Source of the DNA: Clostridiales bacterium
GTDB taxonomy: Bacteria; Bacillota; Clostridia; Christensenellales; Christensenellaceae
DNA length: 64,000 nt
Assembly: GCA_015056045.1 (NCBI GenBank)
Contig: SVGZ01000001.1
Coordinates: 1 to 64,000 of the forward strand
Direction: 5' to 3'
In this document: piece after piece, positions 43,847 through 51,822 of the stretch
Numbering within the stretch: position 1 is the stretch's first letter
Layout of the letters: the number at the start of each line of letters is the position of its first letter
The notes under the pieces: model-generated
The model's database searches: none
What the model saw: only the letters and a program-made list of their open reading frames with translations
Told to the model about the DNA's origin: nothing
Made by a program: the position numbers and the translations under genes

Positions 43847-44470
43847 TTATAAGTCCTCCGTACCGTAGAGATAGCTGAATTTCGGTATATAGTCTTTAAG
43901 CCCGGGATAATGGCAGGAAATCTCCGAAGTTTTTAAGTATTCGGTAAGGTTTTTATCGATCTCCTCCGCCAGAAGCTGCGGATCTGTGATGTGCCTGTAA
44001 TTTTCCGCAAAGCCGGAGATCAATGCATCTGCCTGTTTATGCATCAGGCTCACCCATATATTGTACTCCATAAAGGCCTTTTCGTCCATGCCGAGGTATT
44101 CCTTTAGGCCATCAGCATAGGCTTTTTCCGCAGCGTAAAGCGGATCTGCGAGCTCTTCCAGATAGAGCCGATATTCCTCTTCCAAAAGCGCTCTGTCGGC
44201 TGTAAAGCCGTATTTTTCCGCCAAATAGGACAGCGTTTTCATCTGCACAAGGTCAAGGAAGGCTTCTTTTTCCGATGGTGCTTTCCTGCTGTTTTGTTCC
44301 GCTTCGTAAACGGCGTTCGCATAATAATGTTTCAGCTCTTTTGCCAAAAGGACCGCATCCCCATCGACCGCATAGAGGATATCTTCATCCTCCATTTCCC
44401 TTAAAGCGGAAGTGCATGACGATAAAACAATCACGCAGACAAGGCAGAGCAACAAAAATCTTTTTTTCAT
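43847..44470 (-). CDS. Lipoprotein, SurA-N-like helical
   Basis: A 207-residue lipoprotein with signal peptide and lipobox L-S-S-C (about residue 19). The body starts Y-A-V-D-G-D-A-V-L-L-A-K-E-L and continues in long helices. This recalls the N-terminal chaperone domain of SurA/PrsA-type proteins, but there is no rotamase domain. It overlaps the membrane glycosyltransferase-like gene by four bases (ATGA), so the two are translated together. A folding or assembly role at the outer face of the membrane is possible but unproven. Confidence 0.72.
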   Translation of the reverse strand: MKKRFLLLCLVCVIVLSSCTSALREMEDEDILYAVDGDAVLLAKELKHYYANAVYEAEQNSRKAPSEKEAFLDLVQMKTLSYLAEKYGFTADRALLEEEYRLYLEELADPLYAAEKAYADGLKEYLGMDEKAFMEYNIWVSLMHKQADALISGFAENYRHITDPQLLAEEIDKNLTEYLKTSEISCHYPGLKDYIPKFSYLYGTEDL

Positions 44471-45708
44471 GTCACAGATTCCAAAAATTCCATGGCGAAA
44501 GTCCCATAGAGGTTAAACAAGACCGCACAAGCCGCAACTGCCCAAACCCAATGCGCAGGCTTCTGCAGAACGGGCAAGCCATCTTTTGTTTTTGTCAGCA
44601 AAAGATAGAAGAAAACAAAAGGAATGAAATCCGTCGTATAACGCGTACCGAATTGCCAACCGCCCATAGTTCTGTGCGAACAGAGAAGGACAAGGCTTAC
44701 CCCGAGCAGAATGGCGATCGCTTTCCGGAGCGGACAAAGCTTTTTCAGGTCACGGAAGAAATAGGCCATAAAAATGAGGTAGATCGGGTTGGCAATGTAC
44801 ATCATAAAACCGTTGAAGTTGGTGTAATGCAGGTGCAGATCCGCATCGATAAGAACAGGCTTGAGCAGGATATTGCAGAGGTTGCCCAGAATATAGGAAG
44901 CGGAAAACTGCGCATCCTGCTGAAACTCCGGCAGGTAATTATGCCCGAATTCGAGCGGACTGCCGAAGCGTGCGTAATTATAACCCATGTAACATAAGCC
45001 CACGATCGCAGGAATGACGAAATATTTCCACTGCGAGAGAAGCAATCTGACGATCTTTTTGCAATCGGGCTTTTCGTTTTGCAGGTCTTCGATCAGGTAA
45101 TACAGAATGAAGAAGAAATACCACAAAAGCGAAAAAGGTCTGCATCCAACGGAAAAGGCGATCAGCGTATTGGCCAAAATCCGCTTTCCCAAAACGGCAT
45201 AATACAGCGCCATCGAGCAGAGCGCAAAACACATTGTCTGCGCCATAAACCATACGCCGCCGTTTGTGCTCATCCAAAGGACGTTGCTGCCAACGACCGC
45301 AAACGCTGAAAAAAGCGCTGCGGGAACTTCCGCAATGTCAAAATGCCGCATGAGCTTATCCAGATAAACAACCGAAAGCATCGCCAAGGCAAAAACGATA
45401 AAATTGCTCGGCATATCGCTGCCGAAAATAAAGGTCAGCGGAAAAAGTACGACCGAAGGAAAAGGAGGAAATGAGACATACCAGTCACCATTGAAATAAG
45501 CAAGCTCGAGGTGTTCGTAATTCTGCCCGAGGCCCATGCTGCCGTTTCGCCATGCCATTGCCTGCAGGGAATAGCTATCCCACCAGCTTTTCCCGAAAAG
45601 ATCGCTGCCGATAAGGTCATGGATTAAAATATACATAAAGAAAAGCACGCCCAAAGTCAGAAGCAGCGTCTTATCCTGTTTTTTTATCAATTTTCTGATC
45701 GTTTGCAT
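44467..45708 (-). CDS. Multi-pass membrane protein, GT-C glycosyltransferase-like
   Basis: A 413-residue protein with about ten membrane segments. The first extracellular loop after segment 1 is acidic and aromatic (G-K-S-W-W-D-S-Y-S-L), and a second loop has Y-V-S-F-P-P-F-P-S-V. This layout is typical of GT-C enzymes that use lipid-linked sugars outside the membrane. No exact family is recognised. It heads an operon with the SurA-like lipoprotein and the NagD-type phosphatase. Confidence 0.75.
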   Translation of the reverse strand: MQTIRKLIKKQDKTLLLTLGVLFFMYILIHDLIGSDLFGKSWWDSYSLQAMAWRNGSMGLGQNYEHLELAYFNGDWYVSFPPFPSVVLFPLTFIFGSDMPSNFIVFALAMLSVVYLDKLMRHFDIAEVPAALFSAFAVVGSNVLWMSTNGGVWFMAQTMCFALCSMALYYAVLGKRILANTLIAFSVGCRPFSLLWYFFFILYYLIEDLQNEKPDCKKIVRLLLSQWKYFVIPAIVGLCYMGYNYARFGSPLEFGHNYLPEFQQDAQFSASYILGNLCNILLKPVLIDADLHLHYTNFNGFMMYIANPIYLIFMAYFFRDLKKLCPLRKAIAILLGVSLVLLCSHRTMGGWQFGTRYTTDFIPFVFFYLLLTKTKDGLPVLQKPAHWVWAVAACAVLFNLYGTFAMEFLESVT

Positions 45709-45736
45709 GAAAAATCCTTTTTATTTTGTTACCTAT

Positions 45737-45765
45737 ACTCTATCCGATTTTAGCTTTGCTTTCAA
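45737..45765 (-). promoter_or_regulatory. Promoter of the GT-C-like operon
   Basis: On the minus strand TTGAAA (45765-45760) and TAGAGT (45742-45737) are separated by 17 bp. Confidence 0.65.
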
Positions 45766-45787
45766 CCGCAGAGTTTGAATTATTCGT

Positions 45788-45820
45788 GAAAAAACAGCCC
45801 CTATGATATTAGGGGCATTT
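45788..45820. terminator. Terminator after the serine hydrolase gene
   Basis: GCCCCTA (45797-45803) pairs with TAGGGGC (45810-45816), with an A run on the left (T run for the minus strand). Confidence 0.85.
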
Positions 45821-45860
45821 TTGATCGTGAAGTAATCCAATAGATTTCAGGTTATATCGT

Positions 45861-46760
45861 TCAATTATTTGCACACTCAAGAACGGTGTTGATGATCGCT
45901 TCTGTGTTCTTTTCGTTGTGGGAAGTGATCGAAACGGTCATGTTTTCCTCGGGGAAGATGATCGCAAGCTGCCCGTAAGCGCCGTCTGCACGGTAAACGC
46001 CTTCCTTTTTGCAGCGCCAGAACTGCAGACCGTAACCGCAGCGATTGTTATGACCGCCGTTGCCGTTGGAAACGACCTTTGAGGTTGCGTATTCGAGATA
46101 TTTTTCGGGAACGAGCTGTACGCCGTTAACCTTGCCCTTGTTCAAAAGCAGCTCCGCAAAACGGGAAATTTCTTCGCAAGTGAGGAAAAGACCGCCTCCG
46201 CCAAGCGAAATCCCATCGGGCGACATAAACCACTGCGGATTTTTGATCCCCAAAGGCAGGAAAATACGCGGCATGAGGTAATCGCGGAGTGTCATTCCCG
46301 TGATCTTCTGCATGATCGCCGAAACGATGAAGCTGCAGGCGGTGTCATACTGGAATTTGGTTCCGGGTTCGCAGCTCATGGGCAGGTTCAGATAATAATG
46401 CACCCAGTCGAGGTCTTCGAGTTCGTCGCGCTGATTGCCCATCAGGTAAGCCTTTACGTGACCGCTGCACATCGTGAGCAGGTTTTCGATGGTCAGCTGT
46501 TTCTGCCATTCCGTGGGTTCGCTGTCATATTTTTCCGGGAAAAAGTCTGCGACCTTATCCGAAAGCGAAAGCAGACCTTCCTCGATGGCGATGCCGATGC
46601 CGCAGGAAAGGATCGATTTGGAAAGCGAATGGACGTTTGTTCGCAGGTCACTGCGCCAGAAATGCGATGCGATGGTTTCGCCGCCTTGTTTGACGATGAT
46701 GGCATAGGTGCCGAGCTGTTTTTCCTCCGCAGCGGCGATATATTTTTCGATATTAAACAT
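45861..46760 (-). CDS. Serine hydrolase of the class C beta-lactamase family
   Basis: A 299-residue hydrolase of the beta-lactamase/D-aminopeptidase fold. The catalytic S-x-x-K is in S-L-S-K-S-I-L-S (about residues 46-53), and Y-D-T-A occupies the Y-x-N-like position. There is no signal peptide, so it is likely cytoplasmic and more likely an esterase or peptidase than an antibiotic resistance enzyme. It stands alone. Confidence 0.85.
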   Translation of the reverse strand: MFNIEKYIAAAEEKQLGTYAIIVKQGGETIASHFWRSDLRTNVHSLSKSILSCGIGIAIEEGLLSLSDKVADFFPEKYDSEPTEWQKQLTIENLLTMCSGHVKAYLMGNQRDELEDLDWVHYYLNLPMSCEPGTKFQYDTACSFIVSAIMQKITGMTLRDYLMPRIFLPLGIKNPQWFMSPDGISLGGGGLFLTCEEISRFAELLLNKGKVNGVQLVPEKYLEYATSKVVSNGNGGHNNRCGYGLQFWRCKKEGVYRADGAYGQLAIIFPEENMTVSITSHNEKNTEAIINTVLECANN

Positions 46761-46905
46761 AATTTTCCTCTTTCACAAATGGACTTCCCTTTCAGTATCG
46801 GCGAAATGACAAATTTTGTCAAGTTAAACTTGAAAATAACAAAAGCTGAAAGGAAATGCAGGACAGGCTTTCAGCGCAGGCAACTTTTTATGCACTCCTT
46901 GCGAT

Positions 46906-47050
46906 TGTGGATAAAATGCGGACTGTGCAGTGAATTTATCCACATTATCCACAAGTTGTGCACATTTTGCGCTCTTTACGCACAACAAAATGTGGATAAG
47001 CAGGGTATAAACCGAAAACTTATCCACAAGGAATGTTGAAAATTGTCGAA
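46906..47050. promoter_or_regulatory. Cluster of five perfect DnaA boxes with a 0A box
   Basis: Perfect TTATCCACA boxes lie at 46936-46944, 46945-46953 and 47020-47028, with reverse copies at 46906-46914 and 46991-46999. Two of them are directly adjacent. A TTGTCGAA sequence matching the Spo0A box (0A box) is at 47043-47050. The rest of the 46761-47294 interval has no gene; an imperfect 20-bp direct repeat lies at 47206 and 47250. Function could be DnaA titration, a secondary origin-like site or regulation. Confidence 0.85.
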
Positions 47051-47294
47051 TTTTGGTGCGGAAAACGCTGTATATATAAATTTCCCGTGAAGGATGAGGG
47101 AAATGGGATTGCATGAGAAAGACCATCTTCTATCCATCTTCCCCAACATAAAAGCCCACCTTTCTTACCCAATAAATCAGTAAGATTGGTAGGCTCAGCG
47201 AAAAATATTCATTGGCTTAACGCAGCTTTAAAAAAGGCTTTCCCCAAGCATTCATTGGCTTGACCGCAGGGGAAATCCCCATATATCGGGCCTT

Positions 47295-48059
47295 TTACGC
47301 CGTCTGTCTTAACAGCAGCCTATCTGCAATTAAGGCAATAAATTCCCCATTGGTCGGCTTGTCGTTTTTGGTGTAGATGTTGTAGCCAAAAATCCCGTTG
47401 ATGTTTTCAATGCGGCCGCGTGTCCATGCCACTTCGATCGCATGGCGGATGGCTCGCTCGACTTTGCTCGGGCTCGTTTCAAAAATTTCCGCAATACCGG
47501 GGTAAAGCCGCTTCGTGATCTGGTTGATCAGCTCCGGCGAATGCACAACAAGCTTGATCGCCTCACGCAGATACTGATACCCCTTGATGTGCGCAGGGAT
47601 CCCGATCGAAAGGAAGATCGCCGTGATCTGTTCATCAAGGCTGCGGCTGCGAATACCTCCCGCTGTGTTTTTGCGGATAAGCTCGCGCATCCCGAAAAGA
47701 TCGAGTACGCGTTTATAAAGAAGCTCCCTGTCAAAAGGCTTGATCATATAGTATTTTGCGCCAAGCTCCAGCGCGCGTGTGACGATGCTTTCGCTGCTGA
47801 GAGAGGATAAAACGATGGTTTTCGGCGGTTCTTCCATTTCTGCCATGCGTTCAAGGAGTGTAAAGCCATCAGCCTGCGGCATAATGAGCCCCGTGATGAC
47901 GGCATCGGGTTTTAAGCTGCGGAGCATTTCAAGCGCTTCCATGCCATCCCGTGCAGTGCCGATGACCTCTGTATGCTGCTGTCTTCCCATAAAATCGGCA
48001 AGTTCCGCAAGGGTTCCCGGGTTATCTTCACAAATAAGCAATCTGATCTTTTCGTTCAT
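47295..48059 (-). CDS. spo0A: Spo0A-like regulator lacking the phospho-acceptor aspartate
   Basis: A 254-residue protein. The C-terminal DNA-binding domain is textbook Spo0A (G-I-P-A-H-I-K-G-Y-Q-Y-L, S-K-V-E-R-A-I-R-H-A-I-E-V-A-W, K-P-T-N-G-E-F-I-A). The N-terminal receiver keeps E11, D12, S85 and K107, but the expected aspartate in V-L-D-I-I-M-P is glycine: V-I-T-G57-L-I-M-P. It therefore should not be phosphorylated at the usual site. spoIVB, often found just upstream, is absent. A GGAGG site precedes the ATG. Confidence 0.92.
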   Translation of the reverse strand: MNEKIRLLICEDNPGTLAELADFMGRQQHTEVIGTARDGMEALEMLRSLKPDAVITGLIMPQADGFTLLERMAEMEEPPKTIVLSSLSSESIVTRALELGAKYYMIKPFDRELLYKRVLDLFGMRELIRKNTAGGIRSRSLDEQITAIFLSIGIPAHIKGYQYLREAIKLVVHSPELINQITKRLYPGIAEIFETSPSKVERAIRHAIEVAWTRGRIENINGIFGYNIYTKNDKPTNGEFIALIADRLLLRQTA

Positions 48060-48193
48060 GTTTTTCCTCCAAAAAATGTTTTTATCACCCGAAAAGATCG
48101 GTTATTATCCGCTTTTCGTGTACCGGCTGTGACGTTTACGATTATAGCAACGAAAAAAAGATGCCACAAGATTTTGGGCACCTTTTTCATTTT

Positions 48194-48203
48194 ATTCGAC
48201 AAA
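48194..48203 (-). promoter_or_regulatory. Candidate 0A box upstream of spo0A
   Basis: The minus strand reads TTTTGTCGAA, a perfect match to the Spo0A-binding core TGTCGAA, about 135 bp before the spo0A start codon and just after the gldG-like stop codon. It is a candidate autoregulatory site. Confidence 0.5.
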
Positions 48204-48222
48204 ACATCCCGTATTTAGTGTT

Positions 48223-49620
48223 TTAACTCATCATTCTGCGCATCACGACGCCGAGGATCAGCGCACACATCGGGATAAGCGCGATGAGGACGATCCCGAT
48301 AAACATCTTTGTGGAATAGGACGTTATCCGCATGGGCAAATCGCCATGGGTCTCTTTGCTTTCGATGTTCAGCTCCGTTTCGGAAATGGAGGAAAGCGCT
48401 GCGGCAAGGAATTTTTCGTTTCCCGAAATGCCGATCTCTTCATTGGAAACGATCGAGGAAGAGCCTAAAAGCAGCATTTTGGAATCACCAATTTCGCTTA
48501 AAGCGGCGGCACAATACATTTGTTCTTCGCCGGGTACAAAATCCTCCGCTGTCCAATGGGCAAGGCTCTTTTCACGGCAGCTTGCCGTTGTGTTCAGGAT
48601 CGGGATAGCTTCACCTTCCGTGATGATCGGGGAAAGCTCACTGATGAGGATGCTTTCCATGCCGACAGCAGCGGCAAAACTTCCCGTTTGCGGTTCCGTG
48701 ACAAGCGAAGTCGCCCGCAGGCTCGTATAGGCGGAATCCATGCCGAAGATCAGGCTTCTCTTGATCGTCATGCCCCTTTCGGCAAACAAACGGTCAAAAA
48801 GCGGGAGTTCCTGTACACGGATGTTCATCGTCTCCGTTTCGTGTTCATAAATAAAATTATCCATGAAGAAAACCGCACTGCCGCCGGCTTCAAGGAAGTT
48901 TGCGATCTGCAGATATTCCGTTTCGAGCAGGTCCGTTTTTGGCGAAACGATGATGAGAAAATCCTTTTTTGCGTCAAGACCGCTGCCTTCGATCATGGCA
49001 TCATAAGCGGAATACTGGTAATCATAGGCGCTGAGCATTGCCGTAAAGCGGGAAAGTTTGGATAAGTCCGTTTCCCTGTGACCTGTGAGGAAACGTGCCG
49101 TTCTTGCCGCACCGGTATCGACGTATTTTATTGCCGAGGAAATACGCTGTTCTGCGCTGTAAAGTGATCTGCCGTCTGCATCCGTCGTATAGAAAGAAGC
49201 GATCTGCATGACTCTTGCCCTTGAAAAATCACTGTTTGTGACGATGATGCTGCCGTCTGCAATGCCCGTTCCATCCGTATCGAAGCGTGAGAGGAAGCTT
49301 TCCGCCGTATCTGCGCCTAAATTGACAACGCTGATGTTATCGCATTTGGCGTTATAGCTTTCGAGCAAAGCTTTTGTTCCAGGGTCTTCATTTCCCGGGG
49401 AATTATAGACATAAATGACGACCTCATCCCGAAGCTCGCTGCAGATCTCTTTGGTTTCTTTCGAAACGGAATAGAGCTTATTCTGCGAAAGATCGAGAAA
49501 AAAGGCGAAATGATGTTCAAGGTTAAAGGCGACGATATTGCCAAGGACAACCAGGAGCAGTATCCCCAAGGCTATCGCCAGAACTTTTGCAAAAGACGAT
49601 CTTCTAATCATGCCATTCAT
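48223..49620 (-). CDS. GldG-like ABC-associated extracytoplasmic protein
   Basis: A 465-residue protein with one N-terminal and one C-terminal membrane segment (about 13-33 and 440-460) around a large extracellular domain, the arrangement of GldG/ABC-2-associated proteins (N-K-L-Y-S-V-S-K-E-T near residue 46; I-V-S-P-K-T-D-L about 225). Its gene overlaps the permease gene and is third in an ATPase-permease-GldG operon. Despite the name, such systems occur widely outside gliding bacteria. Role and cargo are unknown. Confidence 0.85.
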   Translation of the reverse strand: MNGMIRRSSFAKVLAIALGILLLVVLGNIVAFNLEHHFAFFLDLSQNKLYSVSKETKEICSELRDEVVIYVYNSPGNEDPGTKALLESYNAKCDNISVVNLGADTAESFLSRFDTDGTGIADGSIIVTNSDFSRARVMQIASFYTTDADGRSLYSAEQRISSAIKYVDTGAARTARFLTGHRETDLSKLSRFTAMLSAYDYQYSAYDAMIEGSGLDAKKDFLIIVSPKTDLLETEYLQIANFLEAGGSAVFFMDNFIYEHETETMNIRVQELPLFDRLFAERGMTIKRSLIFGMDSAYTSLRATSLVTEPQTGSFAAAVGMESILISELSPIITEGEAIPILNTTASCREKSLAHWTAEDFVPGEEQMYCAAALSEIGDSKMLLLGSSSIVSNEEIGISGNEKFLAAALSSISETELNIESKETHGDLPMRITSYSTKMFIGIVLIALIPMCALILGVVMRRMMS

Positions 49621-50323
49621 TCCTTCCCGTTCGGTAGCGAAGCTCTAAAATAAGCCTTGTGAAGAACAAAAAGATGCCGACCATAGAGAACATACGGATG
49701 ACTGCGCTCAGGCTGAAAATACCGCTCGTGAGGTCCCGATATGCCGAAAATACGGAGCAGATCTCCAAAGCAGCGGCAAGACCACGATCCGAAACAATGG
49801 TGATCGCACCATCGATCAGGTAAAAGACAAAAAGACTGACGACTGCCGCAATGTAGCTCGTCATTGCATTGGAGCTGACGGAGGAAATAAAACAGCAAAT
49901 TGCCGCAAAAACCGCACTCATCAGCGCAAAGGCCGCATATAAAAGGAAAATTTCCGAAAAAGCAAGGCTGCTTCCTGCAAGCGGCAGGTAGACCAGCGTA
50001 ACAAGGGTCACCGCTTGCATATAGATAAAGGCGGCAAAGAATTTCCCGAGAATGATCGCCGTCATGGAGATCGGCGCAGAAAAGAGAAGAAGGCTCGAAC
50101 CTTGTCTGTTTTCTTCGGAAAAATAGCCCATCGTCAGGAAAGGAACAAGAAGGATCTGTGCCTTTGTCATGCCGGCAAGAACCGCAGCAAAGTCAAGGCT
50201 TTCGCTGTTCATGCAGATGTTGGTAAACAGGATCCCCGATACGAGCAAAAAACAGACGGAATAGAATATCCCGGCAGGTGATACGATATGCCCTTTTAAA
50301 TCGCGCAGCAAAACGGCTTTCAT
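49604..50323 (-). CDS. ABC-2 type permease, GldF-like
   Basis: A 239-residue membrane protein with six membrane segments. It begins M-K-A-V-L-L-R-D-L-K-G-H-I-V-S-P-A-G, a typical start of GldF/ABC-2 permeases, and contains S-A-P-I-S between segments 2 and 3. An AGGAG site precedes the ATG. It lies between the ATPase gene and the GldG-like gene, overlapping the latter by 17 bases. Confidence 0.88.
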   Translation of the reverse strand: MKAVLLRDLKGHIVSPAGIFYSVCFLLVSGILFTNICMNSESLDFAAVLAGMTKAQILLVPFLTMGYFSEENRQGSSLLLFSAPISMTAIILGKFFAAFIYMQAVTLVTLVYLPLAGSSLAFSEIFLLYAAFALMSAVFAAICCFISSVSSNAMTSYIAAVVSLFVFYLIDGAITIVSDRGLAAALEICSVFSAYRDLTSGIFSLSAVIRMFSMVGIFLFFTRLILELRYRTGRNEWHD

Positions 50324-50385
50324 CTTCTTCTCCTTTCAAAAAATAAAATGATTTTTGCCTAAAAACAGCGAAAATTGCACGAAAA

Positions 50386-51321
50386 TCACGTACTGTCGCT
50401 CGTCAGCTGGAAATAAATATCTTCGAGGGAAACAGAGGTTTGCCTCATTTCCAGAATGGCGAGTTTATTTTCCGCACAAATGCCGGAGATCTTCCTGCGG
50501 ATATCCCGGTCACATTCCACGGAAATGCGGAAAACATTTTTCTCTTCCGTTCGCTCGATATAACAGAGCGCATAATCTTCATCTTCAAGCGGCATAAGGG
50601 CACGGCGAATGATTTCTTCATCGCCTTCGATGCGCATACGGAGCTGCAAACCGTTTGTTCTGCCGGAAAGCTCTTCCATTTTTCTGTCTGCCGCAACTTT
50701 TCCGCCGTTTAAAATGATGACGCGAGAGCAAAGCTCTGCCGCTTCATAGAGAAGCGAAGTCGAAAGCAGGATCGTATGCGAAAGGGAAAGCTGCCCGATG
50801 AGATTTCTTATCCGCTGTGTTTCCGAAGGTTCGAGACCTGCCGCCAGTGCATCGATCAGCAGAACCGGCGGTTTTGCAATAACAGCCTGTGCAAAATTGA
50901 TGAGCCTTTCCTCAAAACGGGTAAGCCCGCTGATCTTCCTGTTCAAAAGATATTCACCCGAAACCACACGAAGGCACTCAAAAACAGCCTCACCGAGCTT
51001 CTTTTCCGGAATACCCCGAAGCCTTCCCGCAAAATTGAGGAAGCCATGCACCGTCATATCCGGATATAAAAGCGAACGCGAAGGCACATAACCGAAGCTG
51101 CGTTTTGCTTCGATCGTTTTTTTGGCAAGGTCAAAGCCGCCGATCTTTGCGTAACCGCTGTCCGCATGAATACAGCCCGAAAGGATGCTCATGAGCGTTG
51201 TTTTCCCCGAATCGCTTCGCCCGAGGATGCCCACGATCTCACCTTCGCCAATGTGGAAGCTGACCCCTGAAAGTGCCTGTATGCCGTTGTAACTCTTACA
51301 AATTCCTTCTGCTACTATCAT
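50386..51321 (-). CDS. ABC transporter ATP-binding protein with degenerate catalytic motifs
   Basis: A 311-residue GldA-like ABC ATPase. Walker A is intact (G-R-S-D-S-G-K-T-T, residues 34-42). The Q-loop region reads G-Y-V-P-S-R (no Gln), the signature reads I-S-G-L-T-R-F-E-E-R in place of L-S-G-G-Q, Walker B has D157 but A158 where the catalytic Glu should be, and the H-loop His is S189. ATP binding may remain; hydrolysis is doubtful. The ATG at 51321 has no Shine-Dalgarno and lies six bases after a -10 box, consistent with a leaderless mRNA. Confidence 0.88.
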   Translation of the reverse strand: MIVAEGICKSYNGIQALSGVSFHIGEGEIVGILGRSDSGKTTLMSILSGCIHADSGYAKIGGFDLAKKTIEAKRSFGYVPSRSLLYPDMTVHGFLNFAGRLRGIPEKKLGEAVFECLRVVSGEYLLNRKISGLTRFEERLINFAQAVIAKPPVLLIDALAAGLEPSETQRIRNLIGQLSLSHTILLSTSLLYEAAELCSRVIILNGGKVAADRKMEELSGRTNGLQLRMRIEGDEEIIRRALMPLEDEDYALCYIERTEEKNVFRISVECDRDIRRKISGICAENKLAILEMRQTSVSLEDIYFQLTSDST

Positions 51322-51327
51322 AGTTTC

Positions 51328-51356
51328 AGTATATAACAAAGCATGCGTTTTGGCAA
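51328..51356 (-). promoter_or_regulatory. Promoter giving a leaderless gld-like transcript
   Basis: On the minus strand TTGCCA (51356-51351) and TATACT (51333-51328) are 17 bp apart. Only six bases separate the -10 box from the ATG, so transcription should start at or next to the A of the start codon. Confidence 0.8.
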
Positions 51357-51493
51357 AAAACTTTATTGTAAACAATCTGTGATTTTGCCAATAAAAAATA
51401 AATTTACAGCAAATAAGGGCGACCAATGGTCACCCTTACGTTATTTGTTTTCTGTTTTGACATTTCCGCTCTTCAACGATCACCGTTGTTGTG

Positions 51494-51783
51494 TCAGATT
51501 GACCGAAAGAATTATCTCTCAAGATAAACTGCCGATTTCAGGTTCTTCCTGTTCAGATAGCCTGAAAGAATCATCTCTCAAAATAAACCGTATGAATTCA
51601 GGTCCTTTCTATTCAGATAGCCTAAAAAAACTATCTCCCAAGATAAACCGTCTGCATTCAGGTTCTTCCTATTCAGATAGCCTAAAAAAACTATCTCACA
51701 AGAGAAAACCGTCTGAATTCAGTTCCTTTCTATTCAGATAGAACTAAAAGAATTATCTCTCAAAACGGAATTATAGATTTCAG
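51494..51783. repeat. 60-bp hairpin array downstream of GH43 gene 1
   Basis: Units of about 60 bp are marked by CAGATAG at 51554, 51614 and 51674 and CAGATAGA at 51735, with a degenerate first unit at 51496. Each has arms AGATAG/CTATCT (or AGATA/TATCT) around an A-rich loop, then CTCAAGATAAAC and TTCAGG. On the minus strand each hairpin contains a T run. The right end merges with a degenerate post-stop element (CCTGAAATCTATAATTCC on the minus strand). No gene is seen in 51357-51822. Confidence 0.9.
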
Positions 51784-51822
51784 GCTATATCCTGTCTCTC
51801 ATCCGCCAGTTTCCATTGAATA

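Noticed and set aside
45861-46760. Antibiotic-resistance beta-lactamase
   Set aside because: There is no signal peptide and the motifs fit the broad class C hydrolase fold; resistance cannot be supported.
46906-47050. Calling the DnaA-box cluster the chromosomal origin
   Set aside because: No dnaA, dnaN, rpmH or clear AT-rich unwinding element is next to it; only a DnaA-binding cluster can be supported.
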